Assembly (NCBI GenBank): GCA_947396885.1
Contig: OX377206.1
Span: 45,925,631 to 45,989,630, forward strand
Source of the DNA: Heligmosomoides polygyrus polygyrus
Lineage: Eukaryota; Nematoda; Chromadorea; Rhabditida; Heligmosomidae
Reading direction: 5' to 3'
DNA length: 64,000 nt
In this document: positions 11,901-25,256 of the stretch, one piece after another
Layout of the letters: the number at the start of each line of letters is the position of its first letter
How positions within the stretch are numbered: position 1 is the stretch's first letter
The notes under the pieces: model-generated
Databases searched by the model: none
What the model saw: the letters and a program-made list of their open reading frames with translations, nothing else
What the model was told of the DNA's origin: nothing
Made by a program: the position numbers and the translations under genes

Positions 11901-13239
11901 TTGGACGACGTCTACGGCACGCCTTCTGTATCCCTATGCACCTTGGACGACGTCCAGTGTTCGCCTTTTGAATCTCTACCCACGTTGGGCGACGTCTGCG
12001 GCACTTCTTCTGAAACTGACGTACGTTGAACGACGTCTAGCTCCCCCCCTAATCATTACGTAAGTAGGACGACGTCTAGGGCACGCCTTCTGAATCCCTA
12101 TGCACCTTGGACGACGTCTAGGGCACGCATTCAAAATCCCCGACTCACGAAGGACGACGTCTAGGGTAGCCTTCTGAATGCTGACGCACGTTGAACGACG
12201 TCCAGTGTTCGCCTTTTGAATCTCTACCCACGCTGGGCGACGTCTGCGGCACTTCTTCTGAACCTGACGTACGTTGAACTACGTCTAGCTCCCCCTCCTA
12301 GTTATTACATAAGTTGGACGACATCTAGGGCACGCCTTCTGAATGCTGACGCACGTTGAACGACGTCCAGTGTTCGCGTTTTGAATCTCTACCCACGTTG
12401 GTCGACGTCTGCGGCACTTCTTCTGAACCTGAGGTAGTTGAACGACGTCTAGCCCCCCCCCCTAATCATTACGTAAGTTGGACGACGTCTAGGGCACGCA
12501 TTCTGAATCCCTATGCACCTTGGACGACGTCTAGGGCACGCATTCAAAATCTCCGACTCACGAAGGACGACGTCTGCGGCACTTCTTCTGAACCCTGACG
12601 TACGTTGAACGACGTCTAGCTCCCCCACCCCCTAATCATTACGTAAGTTGGACGACGTCTAGGGCACGCCTTCTGAATCCCTATGCACCTTGGACGACGT
12701 CTAGGGCACGCATTCGAAATCCCCGACTCACGAAGGTCGACGTCTAGGGTAGCCTTCTGAATGCTGAAGCACGTTGAACGACGTCCAGTGTTCGCCTTTC
12801 GAATCTCTACCCACGTTGGGCGACGTCTGCGGCACTTCTTCTGAACCCTGACGTACGTTGAACGACGTCTAGCCCCCCCCCCCTAATCATTACATAATTT
12901 GGACGGCGTCTGGGGCACGCCTTCTGAATGCTGACGCACGTTGAACGACGTCCAGTGTTCGCCTTTTGAATCTCTACCCACGTTGGGCGACATCTGCGGC
13001 ACTTCTTCTGAACCCTGACGTACGTTGAACGACGTCTAGCTCCCCCCCCCCTAATCATGACGTAAGTTGGACGACGTCTAGGGCACGCCTTCTGAACTCT
13101 GACGCACATTGAAAGACGTCCAGTGTTCGCCTTTTGAATCTCTACCCACGATGGGCGACGTCTGCGGCACTTCTTCTGAACCCTGACGTACGTTGAACGA
13201 CGTCTAGCTCCCCCCCCTCACCCCTAATCATTACGTAAG
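11901..13239. repeat. HOR copy 10, canonical 32-mer, 1,339 bp
   Basis: Same module order as 1568-2911. One m1 near 12480 reads GGGCACGCATTCTGAATCC, a mixture of m2 and m1, which suggests local sequence exchange between adjacent monomers. Confidence 0.88.
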
Positions 13240-14579
13240 TTGGACGACGTCTACGGCACGCCTTCTGTATCCCTATGCACCTTGGACGACGTCCAGTGTT
13301 CGCCTTTTGAATCTCTTCCCACGTTGGGCGACGTCTGCGGCACTTCTTCTGAAACTGACGTACGTTGAACGACGTCTAGCTCCCCCCTAATCATTACGTA
13401 AGTTGGACGACGTCTAGGGCACGCCTTCTGAATCCCTATGCACCTTGGACGACGTCTAGGGCACGCATTCAAAATCCCCGACTCACGAAGGACGACGTCT
13501 AGGGTAGCCTTCTGAATGCTGACGCACGTTGAACGACGTCCAGTGTTCGCCTTTTGAATCTCTACCCACGCTGGGCGACGTCTGCGGCACTTCTTCTGAA
13601 CCTGACGTACGTTGAACTACGTCTAGCTCCCCCTCCTAGTTATTACATAAGTTGGACGACATCTAGGGCACGCCTTCTGAATGCTGACGCACGTTGAACG
13701 ACGTCCAGTGTTCGCGTTTTGAATCTCTACCCACGTTGGTCGACGTCTGCGGCACTTCTTCTGAACCTGAGGTAGTTGAACGACGTCTAGCCCCCCCCCC
13801 CTAATCATTACGTAAGTTGGACGACGTCTAGGGCACGCCTTCTGAATCCCTATGCACCTTGGACGACGTCTAGGGCACGCATTCAAAATCTCCGACTCAC
13901 GAAGGACGACGTCTGCGGCACTTCTTCTGAACCCTGACGTACGTTGAACGACGTCTAGCTCCCCCACCCCCTAATCATTACGTAAGTTGGACGACGTCTA
14001 GGGCACGCCTTCTGAATCCCTATGCACCTTGGACGACGTCTAGGGCACGCATTCGAAATCCCCGACTCACGAAGGTCGACGTCTAGGGTAGCCTTCTGAA
14101 TGCTGAAGCACGTTGAACGACGTCCAGTGTTCGCCTTTCGAATCTCTACCCACGTTGGGCGACGTCTGCGGCACTTCTTCTGAACCCTGACGTACGTTGA
14201 ACGACGTCTAGCCCCCCCCCCCCCTAATCATTACATAATTTGGACGGCGTCTGGGGCACGCCTTCTGAATGCTGACGCACGTTGAACGACGTCCAGTGTT
14301 CGCCTTTTGAATCTCTACCCACGTTGGGCGACATCTGCGGCACTTCTTCTGAACCCTGACGTACGTTGAACGACGTCTAGCTCCCCCCCCCTAATCATGA
14401 CGTAAGTTGGACGACGTCTAGGGCACGCCTTCTGAACTCTGACGCACATTGAAAGACGTCCAGTGTTCGCCTTTTGAATCTCTACCCACGATGGGCGACG
14501 TCTGCGGCACTTCTTCTGAACCCTGACGTACGTTGAACGACGTCTAGCTCCCCCCCCTCACCCCTAATCATTACGTAAG
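13240..14579. repeat. HOR copy 11, canonical 32-mer, 1,340 bp
   Basis: Direct tandem copy of the preceding 32-mer (offset 1,339). It is the first copy in which the m4 after m1* reads CTCTTCCCACG instead of CTCTACCCACG (near 13316). That single-base variant recurs in the m1* modules at 14580, 15585, 18483 and 19489, so it marks a group of neighbouring HORs. Confidence 0.88.
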
Positions 14580-15584
14580 TTGGACGACGTCTACGGCACG
14601 CCTTCTGTATCCCTATGCACCTTGGACGACGTCCAGTGTTCGCCTTTTGAATCTCTTCCCACGTTGGGCGACGTCTGCGGCACTTCTTCTGAAACTGACG
14701 TACGTTGAACGACGTCTAGCTCCCCCCCTAATCATTACGTAAGTTGGACGACGTCTAGGGCACGCCTTCTGAATCCCTATGCACCTTGGACGACGTCTAG
14801 GGCACGCATTCAAAATCCCCGACTCACGAAGGACGACGTCTAGGGTAGCCTTCTGAATGCTGACGCACGTTGAACGACGTCCAGTGTTCGCCTTTTGAAT
14901 CTCTACCCACGCTGGGCGACGTCTGCGGCACTTCTTCTGAACCCTGACGTACGTTGAACGACGTCTAGCTCCCCCTCCTAATTATTACATAAGTTGGACG
15001 ACATCTAGGGCACGCCTTCTGAATGCTGACGCACGTTGAACGACGTCCAGTGTTCGCCTTTTGAATCTATACCCACGTTGGGCGACGTCTGCGGCACTTC
15101 TTCTGAACCTGACGTACGTTGAACTACGTCTAGCTCCCCCCCCCCTAATCATTACGTAAGTTGGACGACGTCCAGGGCACGCCTTCTGAATCCCTATGCA
15201 CCTTGGACGACGTCTAGGGCACGCATTCAAAATCCCCGACTCACGAAGGTCGACGTCTAGGGTAGCCTTCTGAATGCTGACGCACGTTGAACGACGTCCA
15301 GTGTTCGCCTTTTGAATCTCTACCCACGTTGGGCGACATCTGCGGCACTTCTTCTGAACCCTGACGTACGTTGAACGACGTCTAGCTCCCCCCCCCTAAT
15401 CATGACGTAAGTTGGACGACGTCTAGGGCACGCCTTCTGAACTCTGACGCACATTGAAAGACGTCCAGTGTTCGCCTTTTGAATCTCTACCCACGATGGG
15501 CGACGTCTGCGGCACTTCTTCTGAACCCTGACGTACGTTGAACGACGTCTAGCTCCCCCCCCTCACCCCTAATCATTACGTAAG
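14580..15584. repeat. HOR copy 12, 24-mer, 1,005 bp
   Basis: m1*-tetramer, hexamer, tetramer with GAACTACGTC, hexamer ending TAATCATGACG, and the ATTGAAAG tetramer (4+6+4+6+4 = 24; 24 x 42 = 1,008). The same 24-mer is found at 18483-19488. It lacks the GAGGTAG and CCCCCACCCCC modules. Confidence 0.86.
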
Positions 15585-18482
15585 TTGGACGACGTCTACG
15601 GCACGCCTTCTGTATCCCTATGCACCTTGGACGACGTCCAGTGTTCGCCTTTTGAATCTCTTCCCACGTTGGGCGACGTCTGCGGCACTTCTTCTGAAAC
15701 TGACGTACGTTGAACGACGTCTAGCTCCCCCCCTAATCATTACGTAAGTTGGACGACGTCTAGGGCACGCCTTCTGAATCCCTATGCACCTTGGACGACG
15801 TCTAGGGCACGCATTCAAAATCCCCGACTCACGAAGGACGACGTCTAGGGTAGCCTTCTGAATGCTGACGCACGTTGAACGACGTCCAGTGTTCGCCTTT
15901 TGAATCTCTACCCACGCTGGGCGACGTCTGCGGCACTTCTTCTGAACCCTGACGTACGTTGAACGACGTCTAGCTCCCCCTCCTAATTATTACATAAGTT
16001 GGACGACATCTAGGGCACGCCTTCTGAATGCTGACGCACGTTGAACGACGTCCAGTGTTCGCCTTTTGAATCTATACCCACGTTGGGCGACGTCTGCGGC
16101 ACTTCTTCTGAACCTGACGTACGTTGAACTACGTCTAGCTCCCCCCCCCCTAATCATTACGTAAGTTGGACGACGTCCAGGGCACGCCTTCTGAATCCCT
16201 ATGCACCTTGGACGACGTCTAGGGCACGCATTCAAAATCCCCGACTCACGAAGGTCGACGTCTAGGGTAGCCTTCTGAATGCTGACGCACGTTGAACGAC
16301 GTCCAGTGTTCGCCTTTTGAATCTCTACCCACCCTGGGCGACGTCTGCGGCACTTCATCTGAACCGTGACATACGTTGAACGACGTCTAGCCCCCCCCCC
16401 CCCCACATAATCATTACGTAGGTGGGACGACGTCCAGGGCACGCATTCAAAATCCTGACTCACGAAGGACGACGTCTAGGGCACGCCTTCTGAATGCTGA
16501 CGCACGTTGAACGACGTGCAGTGTTCGCCTTTTTAATCTCTACCCACGTTGGGCGACGTCTGCGGCACTTCTTCTGAACCGTGACGTACATTGAACGACG
16601 TCTAGCCCCCCCCCACCTAATCATTACGTAGGTGGGACGACGTCTAGGGCACGCCTTCTGAATCCCTATGCACCTTGGACGACATCTAGGGCACGCCTTC
16701 TGAATGCTGACGCACGTTGAACGACGTCCAGTGTTCGCCTTTTGAATCTATACCCACGTTGGGCGACGTCTGCGGCACTTCTTCTGAACCTGACGTACGT
16801 TGAACTACGTCTAGCTCCCCCCCCCCCCTAATCATTACGTAAGTTGGACGACGTCCAGGGCACGCCTTCTGAATCCCTATGCACCTTGGACGACGTCTAG
16901 GGCACGCATTCAAAATCCCCGACTCACGAAGGTCGACGTCTAGGGTAGCCTTCTGAATGCTGACGCACGTTGAACGACGTCCAGTGTTCGCCTTTTGAAT
17001 CTCTACCCACCCTGGGCGACGTCTGCGGCACTTCATCTGAACCGTGACATACGTTGAACGACGTCTAGCCCCCCCCCCCCCCCACATAATCATTACGTAG
17101 GTGGGACGACGTCCAGGGCACGCATTCAAAATCCTGACTCACGAAGGACGACGTCTAGGGCACGCCTTCTGAATGCTGACGCACGTTGAACGACGTGCAG
17201 TGTTCGCCTTTTTAATCTCTTCCCACGTTGGGCGACGTCTGCGGCACTTCTTCTGAAACTGACGTACGTTGAACGACGTCTAGCTCCCCCCTAATCATTA
17301 CGTAAGTTGGACGACGTCTAGGGCACGCCTTCTGAATCCCTATGCACCTTGGACGACGTCTAGGGCACGCATTCAAAATCCCCGACTCACGAAGGACGAC
17401 GTCTAGGGTAGCCTTCTGAATGCTGACGCACGTTGAACGACGTCCAGTGTTCGCCTTTTGAATCTCTACCCACGCTGGGCGACGTCTGCGGCACTTCTTC
17501 TGAACCTGACGTACGTTGAACTACGTCTAGCTCCCCCTCCTAGTTATTACATAAGTTGGACGACATCTAGGGCACGCCTTCTGAATGCTGACGCACGTTG
17601 AACGACGTCCAGTGTTCGCGTTTTGAATCTCTACCCACGTTGGTCGACGTCTGCGGCACTTCTTCTGAACCTGAGGTAGTTGAACGACGTCTAGCCCCCC
17701 CCCCCTAATCATTACGTAAGTTGGACGACGTCTAGGGCACGCCTTCTGAATCCCTATGCACCTTGGACGACGTCTAGGGCACGCATTCAAAATCTCCGAC
17801 TCACGAAGGACGACGTCTGCGGCACTTCTTCTGAACCCTGACGTACGTTGAACGACGTCTAGCTCCCCCACCCCCTAATCATTACGTAAGTTGGACGACG
17901 TCTAGGGCACGCCTTCTGAATCCCTATGCACCTTGGACGACGTCTAGGGCACGCATTCGAAATCCCCGACTCACGAAGGTCGACGTCTAGGGTAGCCTTC
18001 TGAATGCTGAAGCACGTTGAACGACGTCCAGTGTTCGCCTTTCGAATCTCTACCCACGTTGGGCGACGTCTGCGGCACTTCTTCTGAACCCTGACGTACG
18101 TTGAACGACGTCTAGCCCCCCCCCCCCCTAATCATTACATAATTTGGACGGCGTCTGGGGCACGCCTTCTGAATGCTGACGCACGTTGAACGACGTCCAG
18201 TGTTCGCCTTTTGAATCTCTACCCACGTTGGGCGACATCTGCGGCACTTCTTCTGAACCCTGACGTACGTTGAACGACGTCTAGCTCCCCCCCCTAATCA
18301 TGACGTAAGTTGGACGACGTCTAGGGCACGCCTTCTGAACTCTGACGCACATTGAAAGACGTCCAGTGTTCGCCTTTTGAATCTCTACCCACGATGGGCG
18401 ACGTCTGCGGCACTTCTTCTGAACCCTGACGTACGTTGAACGACGTCTAGCTCCCCCCCCTCACCCCTAATCATTACGTAAG
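15585..18482. repeat. HOR copy 13, composite 69-mer, 2,898 bp
   Basis: Length is exactly 69 x 42. It starts like the 24-mers, then enters a different monomer set at about 16,330: m5 with ACTTCATCTGAACCGTGAC, m6 with a C tract followed by ACATAATC, m4 with GACGTGCAGTG and TTTTTAATC. That set is tandemly duplicated at ~678 bp (GTGCAG at 16517 and 17195). Near 17,216 the second copy passes within an m4 into the CTCTTCCCACG type, followed by the GAAACTG m5, and canonical 32-mer order resumes. I read this as an insertion of middle-window sequence into a left-type HOR. Confidence 0.82.
17069..17083. repeat. Poly-C tract, C15
   Basis: Fifteen C before ACATAATC in an m6 monomer. The equivalent monomer in the other ~678 bp unit (tract ending at 16404) has fourteen. 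Confidence 0.9.
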
Positions 18483-19488
18483 TTGGACGACGTCTACGGC
18501 ACGCCTTCTGTATCCCTATGCACCTTGGACGACGTCCAGTGTTCGCCTTTTGAATCTCTTCCCACGTTGGGCGACGTCTGCGGCACTTCTTCTGAAACTG
18601 ACGTACGTTGAACGACGTCTAGCTCCCCCCCTAATCATTACGTAAGTTGGACGACGTCTAGGGCACGCCTTCTGAATCCCTATGCACCTTGGACGACGTC
18701 TAGGGCACGCATTCAAAATCCCCGACTCACGAAGGACGACGTCTAGGGTAGCCTTCTGAATGCTGACGCACGTTGAACGACGTCCAGTGTTCGCCTTTTG
18801 AATCTCTACCCACGCTGGGCGACGTCTGCGGCACTTCTTCTGAACCCTGACGTACGTTGAACGACGTCTAGCTCCCCCTCCTAATTATTACATAAGTTGG
18901 ACGACATCTAGGGCACGCCTTCTGAATGCTGACGCACGTTGAACGACGTCCAGTGTTCGCCTTTTGAATCTATACCCACGTTGGGCGACGTCTGCGGCAC
19001 TTCTTCTGAACCTGACGTACGTTGAACTACGTCTAGCTCCCCCCCCCCCTAATCATTACGTAAGTTGGACGACGTCCAGGGCACGCCTTCTGAATCCCTA
19101 TGCACCTTGGACGACGTCTAGGGCACGCATTCAAAATCCCCGACTCACGAAGGTCGACGTCTAGGGTAGCCTTCTGAATGCTGACGCACGTTGAACGACG
19201 TCCAGTGTTCGCCTTTTGAATCTCTACCCACGTTGGGCGACATCTGCGGCACTTCTTCTGAACCCTGACGTACGTTGAACGACGTCTAGCTCCCCCCCCC
19301 TAATCATGACGTAAGTTGGACGACGTCTAGGGCACGCCTTCTGAACTCTGACGCACATTGAAAGACGTCCAGTGTTCGCCTTTTGAATCTCTACCCACGA
19401 TGGGCGACGTCTGCGGCACTTCTTCTGAACCCTGACGTACGTTGAACGACGTCTAGCTCCCCCCCCTCACCCCTAATCATTACGTAAG
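18483..19488. repeat. HOR copy 14, 24-mer, 1,006 bp
   Basis: Same module order as 14580-15584 and near-identical in sequence. Last regular left-type HOR before the array changes character. Confidence 0.86.
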
Positions 19489-20344
19489 TTGGACGACGTC
19501 TACGGCACGCCTTCTGTATCCCTATGCACCTTGGACGACGTCCAGTGTTCGCCTTTTGAATCTCTTCCCACGTTGGGCGACGTCTGCGGCACTTCTTCTG
19601 AAACTGACGTACGTTGAACGACGTCTAGCTCCCCCCCTAATCATTACGTAAGTTGGACGACGTCTAGGGCACGCCTTCTGAATCCCTATGCACCTTGGAC
19701 GACGTCTAGGGCACGCATTCAAAATCCCCGACTCACGAAGGACGACGTCTAGGGTAGCCTTCTGAATGCTGACGCACGTTGAACGACGTCCAGTGTTCGC
19801 CTTTTGAATCTCTACCCACGCTGGGCGACGTCTGCGGCACTTCTTCTGAACCCTGACGTACGTTGAACGACGTCTAGCTCCCCCTCCTAATTATTACATA
19901 AGTTGGACGACATCTAGGGCACGCCTTCTGAATGCTGACGCACGTTGAACGACGTCCAGTGTTCGCCTTTTGAATCTATACCCACGTTGGGCGACGTCTG
20001 CGGCACTTCTTCTGAACCTGACGTACGTTGAACTACGTCTAGCTCCCCCCCCACCCCTAATCATTACGTAAGTTGGACGACGTCCAGGGCACGCCTTCTG
20101 AATCCCTATGCACCTTGGACGACGTCTAGGGCACGCATTCAAAATCCCCGACTCACGAAGGTCGACGTCTAGGGTAGCCTTCTGAATGCTGACGCACGTT
20201 GAACGACGTCCAGTGTTCGCCTTTTGAATCTCTACCCACCCTGGGCGACGTCTGCGGCACTTCATCTGAACCGTGACATACGTTGAACGACGTCTAGCCC
20301 CCCCCCCCCACATAATCATTACGTAGGTGGGACGACGTCCAGGG

Positions 20345-22025
20345 CACGCATTCAAAATCCTGACTCACGAAGGACGACGTCTAGGGCACGCCTTCTGAAT
20401 GCTGACGCACGTTGAACGACGTGCAGTGTTCGCCTTTTTAATCTCTACCCACGTTGGGCGACGTCTGCGGCACTTCTTCTGAACCGTGACGTACATTGAA
20501 CGACGTCTAGCCCCCCCCACCTAATCATTACGTAGGTGGGACGACGTCTAGGGCACGCCTTCTGAATCCCTATGCACCTTGGACGACGTCTAGGGCACGC
20601 CTTCTGAATGCTGACGCACGTAGAACCACGTCCAGTGTTCGCCTTTCGAATGTCTACCCACGTTGGGCGACGTCTGCGGCACTTCTTCTGAACCCTGACG
20701 TAAGTAGGACGACGTCTAGGGCACGCCTTCTGAATCCCTATGCACCTTGGACGACGTCTAGTGCACGCATTCAAAATCTCCGACTCACGAAAGACGACGT
20801 CTGCGGCACTTCTTCTGAACCCTGACGTACGTTGAACGACGTCTAGCTCCCCCCCCCCTAATCATTACGTAAGTTGGACGACGTCTAGGGCACGCCATCT
20901 GAATCTCTATGCACCTTGGACGACGTTTAGGGCACGCATTCAAAATCCCCGACTCACGAAGGTCGACGTCTAGGGTAGCCTTCTGAATGCTGACGCACGT
21001 TGAACGACGTCCAGTGTTCGCCTTTTGAATCTATACCCACGCTGGGCGACGTCTGCGGCACTTCTTCTGAACCTTGATGTACGTTGAACGACGTCTAGCT
21101 CCCCCCCCCCCTAATCATTACGTAAGTTGGACGACGTCTAGGGCACGCCTTCTGAATCCCTATGCACCTTGGACGACGTCTAGGGCACGCATTCAAAATC
21201 CCCGACTCACGAAGGTCGACGTCTAGGGTAGCCTTCTGAATGCTGACGCACGTTGAACGACGTGCAGTGTTCGCCTTTTTAATCTCTACCCACGTTGGGC
21301 GACGTCTGCGGCACTTCTTCTGAACCGTGACGTACATTGAACGACGTCTAGCCCCCCCCCACCTAATCATTACGTAGGTGGGACGACGTCTAGGGCACGC
21401 CTTCTGAATCCCTATGCACCTTGGACGACGTCTAGGGCACGCCTTCTGAATGCTGACGCACGTAGAACCACGTCCAGTGTTCGCCTTTCGAATGTCTACC
21501 CACGTTGGGCGACGTCTGCGGCACTTCTTCTGAACCCTGACGTAAGTAGGACGACGTCTAGGGCACGCCTTCTGAATCCCTATGCACCTTGGACGACGTC
21601 TAGTGCACGCATTCAAAATCTCCGACTCACGAAAGACGACGTCTGCGGCACTTCTTCTGAACCCTGACGTACGTTGAACGACGTCTAGCTCCCCCCCCCT
21701 AATCATTACGTAAGTTGGACGACGTCTAGGGCACGCCATCTGAATCTCTATGCACCTTGGACGACGTTTAGGGCACGCATTCAAAATCCCCGACTCACGA
21801 AGGTCGACGTCTAGGGTAGCCTTCTGAATGCTGACGCACGTTGAACGACGTGCAGTGTTCGCCTTTTGAATCTATACCCACGTTGGGCGACGTCTGCGGC
21901 ACTTCTTCTGAACCTGACGTACGTTGAACTACGTCTAGCTCCCCCCCCCTAATCATTACGTAAGTTGGACGACGTCTAGGGCACGCCTTCTGAATCCCTA
22001 TGCACCTTGGACGACGTCTAGGGCA
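20345..22025. repeat. Tandem duplication, unit ~841 bp (20 monomers)
   Basis: The GTGCAG variant at 20421 and 21262, and the GACGTTTAG variant at 20932 and 21773, are both 841 bp apart, so a 20-monomer block (20 x 42 = 840) is present twice in a row. The second copy is followed by a third partial GTGCAG monomer at 21850. Outer limits are approximate. Confidence 0.82.
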
Positions 22026-22214
22026 CGCATTCAAAATCCCCGACTCACGAAGGTCGACGTCTAGGGTAGCCTTCTGAATGCTGACGCACGTTGAACGACG
22101 TCCAGTGTTCGCCTTTTGAATCTATACCCACGCTGGGCGACGTCTGCGGCACTTCTTCTGAACCTTGATGTACGTTGAACGACGTCTAGCTCCCCCTCCT
22201 AATTATTACATAAG

Positions 22215-22876
22215 TTGGACGACATCTAGGGCACGCCTTCTGAATGCTGACGCACGTTGAACGACGTCCAGTGTTCGCGTTTTGAATCTCTACCCACGCT
22301 GGGCGACGTCTGCGGCACTTCTTCTGAACCCTGATGTACGTTGAACGACGTCTAGCTCCCCCTCCTAATTATTACATAAGTTGGACGACATCTAGGGCAC
22401 GCCTTCTGAATGCTGACGCACGTTGAACGACGTCCAGTGTTCGCGTTTTGAATCTCTACCCACGTTGGGCGACGTCTGCGGCACTTCTTCTGAACCTGAG
22501 GTAGTTGAACGACGTCTAGCCCCCCCTCCTAATTATTACATAAGTTGGACGACATCTAGGGCACGCCTTCTGAATGCTGACGCACGTTGAACGACGTCCA
22601 GTGTTCGCGTTTTGAATCTCTACCCACGCTGGGCGACGTCTGCGGCACTTCTTCTGAACCCTGACGTACGTTGAACGACGTCTAGCTCCCCCTCCTAATT
22701 ATTACATAAGTTGGACGACATCTAGGGCACGCCTTCTGAATGCTGACGCACGTTGAACGACGTCCAGTGTTCGCCTTTTGAATCTCTACCCACCCTGGGC
22801 GACGTCTGCGGCACTTCATCTGAACCGTGACATACGTTGAACGACGTCTAGCCCCCCCCCCCCCCACATAATCATT
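22215..22876. repeat. Run of four consecutive 168 bp tetramers
   Basis: The m1/m3 hybrid beginning TTGGACGACATC occurs at 22215, 22381, 22545 and 22711, spaced 166, 164 and 166 bp, each followed by m4-m5-m6. This is the longest stretch of pure tetramers I noticed; elsewhere tetramers alternate with hexamers. It looks like a recent local expansion of one module. Confidence 0.85.
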
Positions 22877-24008
22877 ACGTAGGTGGGACGACGTCCAGGG
22901 CACGCATTCAAAATCCTGACTCACGAAGGACGACGTCTAGGGCACGCCTTCTGAATGCTGACGCACGTTGAACGACGTGCAGTGTTCGCCTTTTTAATCT
23001 CTACCCACGTTGGGCGACGTCTGCGGCACTTCTTCTGAACCGTGACGTACATTGAACGACGTCTAGCCCCCCCCACCTAATCATTACGTAGGTGGGACGA
23101 CGTCTAGGGCACGCCTTCTGAATCCCTATGCACCTTGGACGACGTCTAGGGCACGCCTTCTGAATGCTGACGCACGTAGAACCACGTCCAGTGTTCGCCT
23201 TTCGAATGTCTACCCACGTTGGGCGACGTCTGCGGCACTTCTTCTGAACCCTGACGTAAGTAGGACGACGTCTAGGGCACGCCTTCTGAATCCCTATGCA
23301 CCTTGGACGACGTCTAGTGCACGCATTCAAAATCTCCGACTCACGAAGGACGACGTCTGCGGCACTTCTTCTGAACCCTGACGTACGTTGAACGACGTCT
23401 AGCTCCCCCCCCCTAATCATTACGTAAGTTGGACGACGTCTAGGGCACGCCATCTGAATCTCTATGCACCTTGGACGACGTCTAGGGCACGCATTCGAAA
23501 TCCCCGACTCACGAAGGTCGACGTCTAGGGTAGCCTTCTGAATGCTGACGCACGTTGAACGACGTCCAGTGTTCGCCTTTTGAATCTATACCCACGTTGG
23601 GCGACGTCTGCGGCACTTCTTCTGAACCTGACGTACGTTGAACTACGTCTAGCTCCCCCCCCCCCTAATCATTACGTAAGTTGGACGACGTCTAGGGCAC
23701 GCCTTCTGAATCCCTATGCACCTTGGACGACGTCTAGGGCACGCATTCAAAATCCCCGACTCACGAAGGTCGACGTCTAGGGTAGCCTTCTGAATGCTGA
23801 CGCACGTTGAACGACGTCCAGTGTTCGCCTTTTGAATCTATACCCACGCTGGGCGACGTCTGCGGCACTTCTTCTGAACCTTGATGTACGTTGAACGACG
23901 TCTAGCTCCCCCTCCTAATTATTACATAAGTTGGACGACATCTAGGGCACGCCTTCTGAATGCTGACGCACGTTGAACGACGTCCAGTGTTCGCGTTTTG
24001 AATCTCTA

Positions 24009-25256
24009 CCCGCGTTGGGCGACGTCTGCGGCACTTCTTCTGAACCTGAGGTAGTTGAACGACGTCTAGCCCTCCCCCCCTAATCATTACGTAAGTTGGA
24101 CGACGTCTAGGGCACGCCTTCTGAATCCCTATGCACCTTGGACGACGTCTAGGGCACGCACTCAAAATCTCCGACTCACGAAGGACGACTTCTGCGGCAC
24201 TTCTTCTGAACCCTGACGTACGTTGAACGACGTCTAGCTCCCCCACCCCCTAATCATTACGTAAGTTGGACGACGTCTAGGGCACGCATTCAAAATCCCC
24301 GACTCACGAAGGACGACGTCTGCGGCACTTCTTCTGAACCCTGACGTACGTTGAACGACGTCTAGCTCCCCCTCCTAATTATTACATAAGTTGGACGACA
24401 TCTAGGGCACGCCTTCTGAAGGCTGACGCACGTAGAACCACGTCCAGTGTTCGCCTTTCGAATCTCTACCCACGTTGGGCGACGTCTGCGGCACTTCTTC
24501 TGAACCCTGACGTACGTTGAACGACGTCTAGCCCCCCCCTAATCATTACATAATTTGGACGGCGTCTGGGGCACGCCTTCTGAATGCTGACGCACGTTGA
24601 ACGACGTCCAGTGTTCGCGTTTTGAATCTCTACCCGCGTTGGGCGACGTCTGCGGCACTTCTTCTGAACCTGAGGTAGTTGAACGACGTCTAGCCCTCCC
24701 CCCCTAATCATTACGTAAGTTGGACGACGTCTAGGGCACGCCTTCTGAATCCCTATGCACCTTGGACGACGTCTAGGGCACGCACTCAAAATCTCCGACT
24801 CACGAAGGACGACTTCTGCGGCACTTCTTCTGAACCCTGACGTACGTTGAACGACGTCTAGCTCCCCCACCCCCTAATCATTACGTAAGTTGGACGACGT
24901 CTAGGGCACGCATTCAAAATCCCCGACTCACGAAGGACGACGTCTGCGGCACTTCTTCTGAACCCTGACGTACGTTGAACGACGTCTAGCTCCCCCTCCT
25001 AATTATTACATAAGTTGGACGACATCTAGGGCACGCCTTCTGAAGGCTGACGCACGTAGAACCACGTCCAGTGTTCGCCTTTCGAATCTCTACCCACGTT
25101 GGGCGACGTCTGCGGCACTTCTTCTGAACCCTGACGTACGTTGAACGACGTCTAGCCCCCCCCTAATCATTACATAATTTGGACGGCGTCTGGGGCACGC
25201 CTTCTGAATGCTGACGCACGTTGAACGACGTCCAGTGTTCGCCTTTTGAATCTCTA
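24009..25256. repeat. Tandem duplication, unit 624 bp (15 monomers)
   Basis: The rare variants CCCGCG (24009 and 24633) and GACTTCTGCGG (24187 and 24811) are both 624 bp apart, and the sequence between them matches. Both copies also share CGCACTCAAAATC. A single further copy of CCCGCG and GACTTCTG lies at 33245 and 33423, so the 624 bp duplication occurred in only one of the two large segment copies. Confidence 0.88.

Noticed and set aside
21095..21784. 229-residue minus-strand open frame with Arg-rich 14-residue repeats
   Set aside because: It is a reading of satellite monomers; the period is 14 codons, equivalent frames lie open on the other strand, and poly-C length changes shift the frame between otherwise identical copies. 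No promoter, splice or domain signal.
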